DNA of 64,000 nucleotides, taken from positions 358,156 through 422,155 of the forward strand of contig CAYPQF010000026.1 of assembly GCA_964412815.1 (NCBI GenBank), given 5' to 3'. Shown one piece after another: positions 8,792 through 17,028 of this stretch (the stretch's first letter is position 1; each line of letters opens with the position of its first letter). This DNA is from JAOAFZ01 sp964412815. GTDB taxonomy: Bacteria > Patescibacteriota > Microgenomatia > UBA1406 > GWC2-37-13. The position numbers and the translations under genes were made by a program. The notes beneath the pieces are model-generated. The model made no database searches, was not told the origin of the DNA, and saw only the letters and a program-made list of their open reading frames with translations.

Positions 8792-9907
8792 TTATCTTCC
8801 TAATTGCTTATGTGAACTTGCTAATGTATGCACCGACAATGATGATAATAATGACAGCTCCCCTGCCAGCACGGCTGCGCCGAGCAGTTCTGCCAGTTCC
8901 GCTGCAGTTTTACATCCGGAGACACTGCGTGCTTCTGTTTGTGTTTTAAGCTTTGTGCCGCCCCCAACTGACCCAACCATCACCGCGGGCAGATAGACAG
9001 ATACATACAGGTCTTCGCCCAGAACTTTAGTCGTAGTAATACCGGCACTGCCCTCAACTACGTGCGCCAGATCCTGTCCGGTCGCGGCGTAAAAGGCTGC
9101 AACGATATTCGCAAAGTGACAGTTGAACCCCATCGAGCCAGCCATTGCCGACCCGATCATACACTTGGCCAGCCAGACATCAAACACCTGCTGAGCCGAA
9201 GTTTTAAGAACCGACTGCAATACTTCTTTTGTGATTACTGCTTCTGCCCATACGTTGCGTCCCCGACTGTTGATAAAGTTCAGCCAGGCGGGTTTTTTAT
9301 CTATATCAAAGTTTCCCGCAACTGCAAGACAGATTACCCCTGTTTCTTTCTCGATTTCTTCAACAATCTTTTGCGTAGCGATGGTCACCATATTCATTCC
9401 CATGGCTTCTGCAGTATCGTATTTGAACTGGGCAAACAGGTACTCTGCGGTCCCCCGCACTTCTACATCCTTAAATCTCAGGTGCGAAGATGTGGACTCT
9501 GCCAGTTCTGCCATGCGGGATTTATTGTGTTTGATCCAGGCATACAGTTCCTGTCGCTTTTTTAGAGAAGTAGTATAGAAAACCGGACCTCGGGTTGTCC
9601 CAACCAGATGCTCATTCACGTTTGCGCCTCCTGACAAGGTAATTGCTTTGCTCCCGCGGCTGACCGATGCAACCAATGCCCCTTCGGAAGTAGCCAGAGG
9701 GATGAGATGTTCATCATGCAGATGTTCTCCGTTTATCTTAACCGGACCTGCTACTCCTAATGGCAGTGAGATCGCCCCAATCTGATTTTCACAATGCACG
9801 TGTTCAGGTTCATCAACGGTAGCGGAAGCGACCGCGTTTAGTTCTATAGAGCAGGTTTTTTCTACAAGAGAACGACGCTCTTCAACAGTTTTATTTCTGA
9901 GGTCCAT
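8792..9907 (-). CDS. hmgA: Hydroxymethylglutaryl-CoA reductase
   Basis: 371 residues. E-N-Q-I-G near residue 40 and a long substrate-binding region precede M-G-M-N-M-V-T-I-A-T, and a C-terminal S-V-H-T-L-A segment supplies the catalytic His. It makes mevalonate with NAD(P)H and is the first gene of the operon. I chose the ATG at 9907; a TTG two codons upstream is possible. An AT-rich -10-like segment (CAATAC) ends 6 nt before this ATG, so the transcript may begin at the start codon. Class I features (archaeal/eukaryotic-like) are suggested by the K-K-P-A-W-L-N stretch. Confidence 0.93.
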   Translation of the reverse strand: MDLRNKTVEERRSLVEKTCSIELNAVASATVDEPEHVHCENQIGAISLPLGVAGPVKINGEHLHDEHLIPLATSEGALVASVSRGSKAITLSGGANVNEHLVGTTRGPVFYTTSLKKRQELYAWIKHNKSRMAELAESTSSHLRFKDVEVRGTAEYLFAQFKYDTAEAMGMNMVTIATQKIVEEIEKETGVICLAVAGNFDIDKKPAWLNFINSRGRNVWAEAVITKEVLQSVLKTSAQQVFDVWLAKCMIGSAMAGSMGFNCHFANIVAAFYAATGQDLAHVVEGSAGITTTKVLGEDLYVSVYLPAVMVGSVGGGTKLKTQTEARSVSGCKTAAELAELLGAAVLAGELSLLSSLSVHTLASSHKQLGR

Positions 9908-9952
9908 ATGCAAGTATTGGTCGACCTTGAACTCAAAATCATTTTAAGCAGT

Positions 9953-10564
9953 TTACAGAAATGGAATCCGGAATAATCCGAACTGGTACATGTAAAAGGA
10001 GTACGGCACAACTACAGCCAGATACAGGATGGTGATAAAGACAATCTCATAGAACTGTAGTTTGGTAGAAAACCGGATCATCAGGTACCAGAGCAGAACT
10101 TTCCAGGCGAGGAGGCTTATCGAAATCGTAATATAGACCACACTAAACGTCTGCCCTGCAACGGACAATGTTCTGGGTGGAGGGAGCAGGAAAAATAGCC
10201 CTGAGGTCAGATAAAACCAGACAATAGTTGGAATCAGCGCATATGAAGCCAGATACAACAATCCACGGACATTTACCTGCCGACTGAGAATCCGGCCAAA
10301 GAAGTAGATAAAGACGACCGTAAAGATGTAATTAAAAAGGACAATACTAAACTGAATGACCGGTTCCGAGATTTCAGGTTTGAGACTGGGCACCAGCAGG
10401 TAATAAAAAAAGATGATCAAAAAAATAACTGCAATCTGCAAATCATCCTCTTCGGCGGCTATCTTTCGCATAGTCCGGTAAGGATCATAAACCAAACTGA
10501 GTACCCGTCGCAAAACGATGATGGTAGATGCTATAAAATCGGAGAAAAACGTATTAAAAGCCAT
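9953..10564 (-). CDS. Yip1-like multi-spanning membrane protein
   Basis: 203 residues from the ATG at 10564, which overlaps the preceding stop; the longer frame to 10591 is less likely. After a cytoplasmic N-terminus with a D-P-Y-R motif there are five hydrophobic segments (about 40-58, 68-90, 100-125, 138-160 and 172-195). The N-terminal motif and five-helix layout resemble the Yip1/YIPF family. It is the last gene of the sigma-factor group, so envelope stress is a possible context. Function unknown. Confidence 0.65.
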   Translation of the reverse strand: MAFNTFFSDFIASTIIVLRRVLSLVYDPYRTMRKIAAEEDDLQIAVIFLIIFFYYLLVPSLKPEISEPVIQFSIVLFNYIFTVVFIYFFGRILSRQVNVRGLLYLASYALIPTIVWFYLTSGLFFLLPPPRTLSVAGQTFSVVYITISISLLAWKVLLWYLMIRFSTKLQFYEIVFITILYLAVVVPYSFYMYQFGLFRIPFL

Positions 10565-10784
10565 ATTGCAACAGACTAACCAGTCCAACAACCAGATGTC
10601 CGAACAACAGATACATAACCAGCGCTACTGCCAGAGCGCCCGGAATAATAAACAGAAAGGGCATTTGTTTGAGTGGCCTGGTCAATGATTTATATACTCG
10701 GGTAATGGGCCGGAAATGAAGATCATTCGGCTGAATAGAATATACTTCCTCGAGTTTTTGCTTGAGTCGCGCGGTGTCGGTCAT
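10554..10784 (-). CDS. Small membrane protein downstream of the ECF sigma factor
   Basis: 76 residues. A soluble basic N-terminus of about 40 residues is followed by one or two hydrophobic helices (42-60 and 62-75). It starts 5 nt after the sigma-factor gene and overlaps the Yip1-like gene. The position is that usually held by an anti-sigma factor, but there is no recognisable zinc-binding anti-sigma motif. A membrane-bound sigma regulator is a hypothesis only. Confidence 0.6.
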   Translation of the reverse strand: MTDTARLKQKLEEVYSIQPNDLHFRPITRVYKSLTRPLKQMPFLFIIPGALAVALVMYLLFGHLVVGLVSLLQYGF

Positions 10785-10789
10785 AGCGG

Positions 10790-11338
10790 TTATAACTGGG
10801 CAAACAGTTTCGTAAATGCTTTCCGTGCCCGGAAGAGTAAGCTTTCTGTCGCTTTAAACGGCAGAGATAACCGATCAGCAATCTCTTTGACCCGGACACC
10901 ATCTAAGTACTTGAGTCGTAAGATCTCCTGATAATCATGCGGAAGGTTGGTAAACACGTTCTGAATCTTTGCAGCAAGTTCCTTATGCTCAAGATGATCA
11001 TCGATCAGAACGGGAGAGAGTCCTTCCACAATATGTGCGGGTAATGCAGAAAAAATAACACGTTTTATCTTTTTTTTACGGATGGTATCAATTACCTTAT
11101 ATTTTGCAATCGAGTATAAAAAGGTTTTCAGAGAACTCTGAAACTGAAAGTTGCGGAGGGCATCCAGAAAATCAACAAAGACATCCTGCACAATCTCCTC
11201 TGCCAGTTCCTTATCCCGAATCTGCCGGAAGACGTAGTTGGTTAACGCCTGTTCATGCTGACGCACAAACGAGAAAAAGGCCTGTTCATCCTTCTGTATG
11301 ATGCGCTGTACCAGTTTTTTCTCATCAAATGTTGTCAT
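10790..11338 (-). CDS. ECF-type RNA polymerase sigma factor
   Basis: 182 residues. Region 2 (about 20-90) contains the helix with A-E-E-I-V-Q-D-V-F and the K-Y-K-V-I-D-T-I-R-K segment; region 4 (about 125-178) holds the helix-turn-helix around L-K-Y-L-D-G-V-R-V-K-E-I-A. Regions 1 and 3 are absent, as in extracytoplasmic-function factors. It lies between a membrane-anchored PP2C-like protein and small membrane genes, suggesting that it transmits an envelope signal. Confidence 0.92.
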   Translation of the reverse strand: MTTFDEKKLVQRIIQKDEQAFFSFVRQHEQALTNYVFRQIRDKELAEEIVQDVFVDFLDALRNFQFQSSLKTFLYSIAKYKVIDTIRKKKIKRVIFSALPAHIVEGLSPVLIDDHLEHKELAAKIQNVFTNLPHDYQEILRLKYLDGVRVKEIADRLSLPFKATESLLFRARKAFTKLFAQL

Positions 11339-11397
11339 AGATTCTATAAAACAGTTGCTGACGATCTGCTGTGTATCAGTATACCTGCTAAACCGGT

Positions 11398-13485
11398 TTA
11401 TTCTGCCGGTTCGGCATCTCCTTCGGTGAGAGTATATATCTTCGAGCCCGAAAGTACAAGTATCTGATTCTGATAGACTACAAAATCCGATGCCTTTGCC
11501 AGGACACTCGCCTTAATCTGGCGTTCGTACGCTCCATTTTTACTCAGGATATAGAGCGTGGCATTTGTCTTATCCCAGGCATAAACCTTCTCAGTTTCTT
11601 GGTCTGTATACAGTTTCTCGATGGAAACATTGTCGCTCGGAAACACCGTGGTAAAGCTATCAGCTTCTCCCCGGGTAAACTTGAGAATAGAATCTTCCAG
11701 ACTGAGATAGATTGATGCATCGATGGCAATTGAGGTTGCGTTGCCTATCGTATCTGGCTTGGTGCCGGTAAAGTATGAAGATGGATCAGAAAAACCACCT
11801 TCAACTACCAGATATTTGTAGACATCACCCTTTCGGGAGTCCAGCAGATAGACATTGCCGTTAAAGAAGGCCATGCCACGAATGGTTCCCCAGTCTTCAT
11901 CTTTTTCTATAACCAGCTCCGCTTTTGTATCGTCTGTAAATTCGTATAACCCTTTTGCCGGATCAAGTACATAGATCGTACCTTTTGACATACCCACAAA
12001 GGTTGCATTGCCAACAACAGCGTTACTACTCTTTTCAAGGGATTTATCTTCGATGGAGAAGTTATAAACAGTCTTGTTGGAACGATCCAGGATTGCCAGT
12101 TTATCGCCGTCCAAAAAGATTGCGTCACCTTTTGCGTCTTCTGCTTCCAGTGCCAGGTCGTAGAACTCTTCCGGCTCTTGCTCATCTTTCTGCACAATCG
12201 CATTTTCTACATCTATAATCTTTTTTTCCAGACGGGCAAGTTCGTCTTCGTTCCCTTTCCCCACTTCTTCTTTCACCGTTGTCAGTTCTGCCCGGGCTTC
12301 GTTTAATAGCGCCAGCGCCCGATCCATATTCAGGAACGAGATTTCGTCAGCCTGCTGTGTTTTTTCATCTATAATCTGCTCTGCTGCAGCTATCTTTTTC
12401 GCATCTTCAGCTTTCTGACGTCGTTGATATCCAAACACGATTGTCCAGATAAAGATCGCAAAAATCACTACTACTGCGATCAGTGTTATCTTTTTCGAAA
12501 GACTTTTACCGCCGCCGTTCTTTGAGAATGCGGCAACCCGATTCCTGATTCCGGTAAAGAGAGCTGCCCCTTTCCCTCCGCCACCACCTGCTACTGGCGC
12601 ACTCGCAGCTGCGGTGCCCACTCCGGCTGCTCCCGCACCTCCCGCAGCTCCAAAACCATCTGCATAGTCGTCTGCGTCATCATACTCCGGTTTGCTATGC
12701 GCCACACGGCGGGGAAACGGTTCTTCCTCCACTTCGGTATTCATTACCGCGCGGGAATGGTAGTTGGGCCGGTGCTTTGGAGAATCGTCATCTTCTGCAC
12801 CGTCATCCGGATAGGTATCATCATCGCGCAGCTCAGAGGCATCAGGTTGCAGTTCTTCGGGATTCGCATCACGATCTACATTGCCTGCAGCAAAGCCAAG
12901 TGGCAGGTCTTCTTCGGTATCATCAGAGAGAGTGACTTCCAGAAACAATGCCAGAGAGCCCCGGTCCTCTTTTTCTTTAAAATACTCTTCGAGGTGTTGC
13001 GTAATATCTTCCGGGGTATCGTTGTCGAGGGTTTTCTTGAGTTTTTCTTCAGTTTCGATGATTTCGCGGAAATCAGCAGTGGTAAACACGATCATGTCAC
13101 CTTCTTCAATATATCCCGACGCACTCTTATCACCATGGATGAGACGGGCAAAATCCTTTCCACGACGCATATGCACCTCTCCTTTCCCAACTGTCTTGAT
13201 ATAGAGAACGTTTTTATGGAATACCCCCGCTGAAACAGAAAAATGAGCAGGGATATTGGTAGTGAGTACAGCCTCGTTAAGCCAGATTTCCAGATCGTTG
13301 AGATTCTCAAAATGACGTTTATGCTTCTTGAGTTCAACGACTTTCTTCATAAAGGCATGACCTTCCGCTTTGGTCATTCCCTCTTCTGCTTCAAAGACAA
13401 AGAAAAAATCTTCATCCACGATGCAATCTCGAAAGACGCGGGTTCGATCGTTACCGGTAAAGACTGATGCAATAGGACTAAACAT
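11398..13485 (-). CDS. Membrane-anchored protein with degenerate PP2C-like domain and propeller-like C-terminus
   Basis: 695 residues. Residues 1-185 resemble a PPM/PP2C phosphatase core (V-F-E-A-E-E-G in place of the usual D-G-x-G-G, and G-D-M-I-V-F-T-T), but the metal-binding Asp pattern is not intact, so catalysis is doubtful. A disordered acidic and Gly/Ala-rich linker (185-330) leads to one transmembrane helix (332-352), a coiled coil (355-440) and a repetitive beta-rich domain (450-690) that looks like a propeller. The topology is cytoplasmic N-terminus and external C-terminus. With the sigma factor next to it, it may be a sensor that controls sigma activity. Confidence 0.7.
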   Translation of the reverse strand: MFSPIASVFTGNDRTRVFRDCIVDEDFFFVFEAEEGMTKAEGHAFMKKVVELKKHKRHFENLNDLEIWLNEAVLTTNIPAHFSVSAGVFHKNVLYIKTVGKGEVHMRRGKDFARLIHGDKSASGYIEEGDMIVFTTADFREIIETEEKLKKTLDNDTPEDITQHLEEYFKEKEDRGSLALFLEVTLSDDTEEDLPLGFAAGNVDRDANPEELQPDASELRDDDTYPDDGAEDDDSPKHRPNYHSRAVMNTEVEEEPFPRRVAHSKPEYDDADDYADGFGAAGGAGAAGVGTAAASAPVAGGGGGKGAALFTGIRNRVAAFSKNGGGKSLSKKITLIAVVVIFAIFIWTIVFGYQRRQKAEDAKKIAAAEQIIDEKTQQADEISFLNMDRALALLNEARAELTTVKEEVGKGNEDELARLEKKIIDVENAIVQKDEQEPEEFYDLALEAEDAKGDAIFLDGDKLAILDRSNKTVYNFSIEDKSLEKSSNAVVGNATFVGMSKGTIYVLDPAKGLYEFTDDTKAELVIEKDEDWGTIRGMAFFNGNVYLLDSRKGDVYKYLVVEGGFSDPSSYFTGTKPDTIGNATSIAIDASIYLSLEDSILKFTRGEADSFTTVFPSDNVSIEKLYTDQETEKVYAWDKTNATLYILSKNGAYERQIKASVLAKASDFVVYQNQILVLSGSKIYTLTEGDAEPAE

Positions 13486-13488
13486 AGA

Positions 13489-13737
13489 TCAAATAAAAAA
13501 CAGCGCCAGTAACAAAATAAAGACACTTAATAATAATTGTACATTCGAACCGAATGAGATTGCGCCCTTGTTTTTTGTTTCCAGTGTGCTATTCAGTACT
13601 TCGGTCTGTCTGACCAGCACTACACTGTACACTACAAACAAAAATGAGAAGACCACCGCAAAGGCTTTAAAGAAAAATGAGATTAAGTCTCCATCACTCA
13701 CAAAAAATAAGTTGGTGAACCAGTTAGTTATTTCCAT
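13489..13737 (-). CDS. Small membrane protein
   Basis: 82 residues with two hydrophobic helices (about 13-40 and 62-82) around a polar loop. It starts inside the last codons of the PH-domain gene (overlap 13724-13737) and ends 3 nt before the PP2C-like gene, so it belongs to that operon. No family recognised. Confidence 0.6.
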   Translation of the reverse strand: MEITNWFTNLFFVSDGDLISFFFKAFAVVFSFLFVVYSVVLVRQTEVLNSTLETKNKGAISFGSNVQLLLSVFILLLALFFI

Positions 13738-14284
13738 CGTCAGCGTTTTCGGTTAAATCGGTAATAAACTTCACAATCGCACTCGGATTCGGTACCCGTA
13801 AAAACTCAATATTAACTTCTGCACCGGCCGTCTCTACATGAACATCTCCATAGTTAAAGATAGATCCGATATAGCCAATCTTTTTGGATGACATCTGCTC
13901 TACATTCTCCAGACGGGCTATGTTCTCTTCTTTATAGAGTACATTCTTAAAATCGATATCCAGTACCCGCTCGTTGGTCACCAGTCCGACATTAAAGTAC
14001 CATTTGAGAAAATTAATCCAGACATAAAAGTAAACGAGCACAAACCCGAATACATTTAAGAACAGAATCTCTGTTACATTCAAAATGGTAGAGACAACAA
14101 AATTGAGAATAATCACAATCAGCACAATGCCAATTGCATTGAGAAGCCAGGGGATTTGTGTGACCGGGTGCTTTCTTATCAGCAGAAGAACTTCCTCATC
14201 ACGATGCTGGACGTCAAATCGGACGCTTGGACGGGGCTGCAGCGATCCCAGGAACGAACTCCCCTGTTCTAGATTAGTATCCAT
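13724..14284 (-). CDS. Membrane protein with bacterial PH domain (DUF304-like)
   Basis: 186 residues. A cytoplasmic N-terminus (1-45), two transmembrane helices (46-70 and 75-97), then a bacterial pleckstrin-homology-like domain (100-180) with V-T-N-E-R-V-L-D-I and G-D-V-H-V-E-T-A. This is the YdbT/bPH2 type of membrane protein. A TATAAT hexamer ends 9 nt before the ATG. First gene of the group that includes the PP2C-like protein. Role in membrane stress is inferred from related families only. Confidence 0.8.
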   Translation of the reverse strand: MDTNLEQGSSFLGSLQPRPSVRFDVQHRDEEVLLLIRKHPVTQIPWLLNAIGIVLIVIILNFVVSTILNVTEILFLNVFGFVLVYFYVWINFLKWYFNVGLVTNERVLDIDFKNVLYKEENIARLENVEQMSSKKIGYIGSIFNYGDVHVETAGAEVNIEFLRVPNPSAIVKFITDLTENADDGNN

Positions 14285-14314
14285 ACAGTATTAATTATAC
14301 TCTAATTTTGCCTA

Positions 14315-14343
14315 TTGTATTTTTAACAGTCTTTATATATAAT
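14315..14343 (+). promoter_or_regulatory. Promoter of the 5S rRNA gene
   Basis: TATAAT at 14338-14343 with TTGTAT at 14315-14320 and a 17-nt spacer. The 5S gene begins 6 nt after the -10 element, exactly where transcription should start. The -35 element matches consensus at only three positions. Confidence 0.75.
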
Positions 14344-14349
14344 CAGAAT

Positions 14350-14468
14350 TCTGGTGATTCAAGTGGTTTGGCACCACCCCTTCCCATCCCGAACAGGGCC
14401 GTGAAACAAACTGACGCTGACGATACTCGCTGCAAATCGCAGGACGGGGAAAATAAGTCATTGCCAGA
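14350..14468 (+). rRNA. rrf: 5S ribosomal RNA
   Basis: 119 nt. The ends pair (TCTGG with CCAGA), and the conserved loop B/C region CCCATCCCGAACAGGGCCGT is followed by GAAAC, and by GACGATACT in the loop E region. It is followed by a run of eight T. No 16S, 23S or tRNA lies near it in this window, so it is a free-standing 5S gene with its own promoter. It lies between divergently placed protein genes and is not coding. Confidence 0.93.
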
Positions 14469-14478
14469 CTTTTTTTTA
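14462..14478 (+). terminator. T-run terminator after 5S rRNA
   Basis: The closing helix of 5S rRNA (ending CCAGA) is followed at 14470-14477 by an unbroken T run, giving an intrinsic terminator that uses the 5S stem itself. Confidence 0.7.
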
Positions 14479-14496
14479 CTCTTCGGTATACGAATT

Positions 14497-15258
14497 TTAT
14501 TGTTGCATCTTCTGCAGCATCTTAAGCAGTTCTTCAGGATTTCCTCCATTTTGTTCCTGATCTCCTACCGGCTGAGTCTGCGTTCCAGTAACCTGATCAA
14601 TCGTTTCTTCGGTAAAGGTAACTGTCTGTGGAATGGTAAACGGCTGCCCGGCGATCTCTTGTTTTTTGCAGCTGTTTGCAAATTGAGTCATCAGAGCTTC
14701 ATTTGTTGCAAGTGGGGAATCACTCATACCGCTAAAGGTCTCGATTGCTTTGTCTACTGAGAGTATTCCGAATCCTGCCATTGCCTCGGCAGCATCGAGA
14801 TACGTTTTCATGCCACAGACCTTCATACCCTCGGTACTTGCATCTGTCCAGCGATAGGCACAGTCTCCGGAAACTACCATATACGAACTCTCTGTTGCAT
14901 TACGGGAAATAAATGCAATCTCCCTGTTCTCAATAAAGGCACTGAGAGATGCCTCATTTTCGCTATATTGACAGGTAAAGGGGCCTTTCAAATCAAGTTT
15001 GATACTGTTCAGTTTGACCGTTGTGGGTTTGGGGGAAAGAGAGACAGCCGGACTAATCTTAATATACTGTTGTTGCAACTTTTGTGCCTGCGCAACCTGA
15101 TATCTGTTGTACAGACTGGTAAGAATACCCAGAATCAGAATAACAACGGGGGCAATAATCACAAACCGCGATACCTTATGCATGCGACGAATGGTAATTT
15201 CATCCGTAATATCGATTTTCGGTTTACGAGCGGAGTTGAGCTCAGGTGATTGATCCAT
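14497..15258 (-). CDS. Single-pass membrane protein of unknown function
   Basis: 253 residues: cytoplasmic N-terminus (1-31), one transmembrane helix (32-52), then an external domain with five Cys residues (C-Q-Y, G-D-C, V-C-G, N-S-C) and a Gln-rich tail ending in Met/Gln repeats. The Cys pattern suggests disulfides. It converges with the 5S gene. I do not recognise the family; it looks like a secreted or anchored hypothetical typical of CPR genomes. Confidence 0.6.
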   Translation of the reverse strand: MDQSPELNSARKPKIDITDEITIRRMHKVSRFVIIAPVVILILGILTSLYNRYQVAQAQKLQQQYIKISPAVSLSPKPTTVKLNSIKLDLKGPFTCQYSENEASLSAFIENREIAFISRNATESSYMVVSGDCAYRWTDASTEGMKVCGMKTYLDAAEAMAGFGILSVDKAIETFSGMSDSPLATNEALMTQFANSCKKQEIAGQPFTIPQTVTFTEETIDQVTGTQTQPVGDQEQNGGNPEELLKMLQKMQQ

Positions 15259-15327
15259 GTGCTAATACTACCAAAATTGACTTGTAGAAGTCTAGGGGAA
15301 CGCACGCAGAGTTCAACGCTTTCGGCA

Positions 15328-16611
15328 TTACAACAGCCTTTCCAGCTCAGCATCCTCGATTTCATCCGGAAGCATCTCTAGACCTTTAATTTCACCCAGC
15401 GCTTTTCCGACTATTCCCTGCAAGTCACCGTGCATTCCTACGGTATTATCAATCACTTTTCTAATGTTTTTTTCCTGTTTCGCCCATTTCTTGGCCATCC
15501 AACGTTTTTCTGTCTCGAGATCAGACTGCATTTCGGAGAAATGCTCGATAATCGCTTCTACACGCTGTTTAAACTCGGTACCGGTCAGATATTCATACAG
15601 GATCTCCATTTTGCCCTGCTTTCCGACAGCACTTTGTTTGACGATATACACTTCCTGTAACTGAGAGCGCAACGCATAGGCCATTCCGATAATTGATTCG
15701 TAATCGCAGATCCAGACTCCGTCCCGGAATCCTGACCGCTTAATTCCTTCCGGCAGTACCTGAGTCACAATCACGGCAATCTCCGCCTTTATCTGGCGCT
15801 GATCGTCCTTCAGCTTGGCGACCCATTTATCGCTCCAGGCTTTGGTACGCTTGAACTCCCAGACAATCCGGCCACACGATTTTCCATAGCGGTCGTTTAC
15901 GGTCTGAATCAAGTCAGCTCCCTGTATTCCTTTTGAGACTTCTTCGATGATGTCTGTAGCGAACTCAGTCCGGAGCATCTGTTCAAGCTCAAGTTCGAGC
16001 ACTTCGCCTTGCATCTGCTGAGACCCCTGCTCCAGTTTCCGTTTCAGATCTTCGTTCATCTTGAGGGCATCGCTCAATTTTTTTTCGTTTTCAAGTACTT
16101 TCAGGCGATACTGTTCGTCCAGACGTTTTTGTTCTTCGTCCCGAATCTTGTCCTGCGCTTCCATGAGTTTTTTCTCAAGGTCGATAGCGGCCTGATCTTT
16201 TTCTGCTTTCAGTTGACGCATTAATTTATTCATCTCCAGAAGCTGCTCATGCATCAGACGGTTTTGCTTTTGCAGTTCTTCCGCTTTGTTTTTGGTATCA
16301 GTCAGTTTCATCTCCATTTCACGAGAGATCTTTTCGCGTAACGCACGTTCGCGCTCGGCTTCTTTCTGCTTTTGTTCTGCCTCCATCTGCTTTACTTCCT
16401 CTTCTTTTTTTGCCATCTCTTCGGCCAGACGCTTTTTGTAAAACCCGACCATCTTCTGCTTTTCCAGTTCCATACTCTGCTCGAACTGTTTCCGTTCCGC
16501 CTCACGCTCGCGGTCGTACTGTTCTTTCAGCTGGTGCGTAATTGCCTGTGTCAGCGGGATTGGCTTTCCGCATTCAGGACAGATAATAGAATCGTTCATA
16601 GTGGTACCCAT
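15328..16611 (-). CDS. DUF2130 domain protein with zinc ribbon and long coiled coil
   Basis: 427 residues. An N-terminal C-P-E-C-G-K ribbon half (about 11-16 if the first ATG is used) is followed by a charged coiled coil of roughly 170 residues (30-205) and the DUF2130 core (210-400), with W-E-F-K-R-T-K-A-W and the K-A-E-I-A-V-I-V-T strand that resemble a PD-(D/E)xK nuclease-like fold. Function in bacteria is unknown; a DNA-related role is possible. A second ATG four codons in (16599) is an equally good start. Confidence 0.85.
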   Translation of the reverse strand: MGTTMNDSIICPECGKPIPLTQAITHQLKEQYDREREAERKQFEQSMELEKQKMVGFYKKRLAEEMAKKEEEVKQMEAEQKQKEAERERALREKISREMEMKLTDTKNKAEELQKQNRLMHEQLLEMNKLMRQLKAEKDQAAIDLEKKLMEAQDKIRDEEQKRLDEQYRLKVLENEKKLSDALKMNEDLKRKLEQGSQQMQGEVLELELEQMLRTEFATDIIEEVSKGIQGADLIQTVNDRYGKSCGRIVWEFKRTKAWSDKWVAKLKDDQRQIKAEIAVIVTQVLPEGIKRSGFRDGVWICDYESIIGMAYALRSQLQEVYIVKQSAVGKQGKMEILYEYLTGTEFKQRVEAIIEHFSEMQSDLETEKRWMAKKWAKQEKNIRKVIDNTVGMHGDLQGIVGKALGEIKGLEMLPDEIEDAELERLL

Positions 16612-16661
16612 TGTAACAAAAAATACCGGTAAAATTCAGCGGTTCCGGAATAAGGAGATCG

Positions 16662-16997
16662 TTATTTTGAAAGCATTCCCAGAAAGCCATTGATGAGTGA
16701 GAGCACAAAGGCAAAAACGATTGCCCACAAAAAGCCATCAACATCAAATCCGGGAACAATTGCACTGACCAGCAGCACCAGCAGTCCGTTAATCACGATT
16801 GAGAAGAGTCCCAGTGTCAGTATGGTAATGGGGAGTGCAAAGATAGAGATAACCGGCTTGATAAAGACATTGACGATCCCCAGAACTACGGCAGCAACAA
16901 GAGCTGATCCGAATCCAGTAACAGAAACTCCCGGGAGGATATATGCGGATACAAATACAGCAAGTCCGCTAATCAAGAGATTAATGATGATAGACAT
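16662..16997 (-). CDS. Phage holin family / YvlD-like membrane protein
   Basis: 111 residues with four hydrophobic helices and the family pattern N-x-F-I-K-P-V between helices 2 and 3. This is the Phage_holin_4_2 (YvlD) family, which is chromosomal in most bacteria and not linked to phage. TACTAT ends 6 nt before the ATG, consistent with a leaderless transcript. Confidence 0.88.
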   Translation of the reverse strand: MSIIINLLISGLAVFVSAYILPGVSVTGFGSALVAAVVLGIVNVFIKPVISIFALPITILTLGLFSIVINGLLVLLVSAIVPGFDVDGFLWAIVFAFVLSLINGFLGMLSK

Positions 16998-17028
16998 ACA
17001 GCTATAGTATCGTTTTTTTCAGTAAAAA

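Noticed and set aside
14308..14760. A 150-residue plus-strand frame over the 5S region
   Set aside because: It covers the 5S rRNA and the end of the opposite gene and has no protein features.
16662..16997. Holin-family protein as evidence of a prophage at 16-17 kb
   Set aside because: This YvlD-like family is chromosomal in most bacteria, and no phage gene lies nearby.
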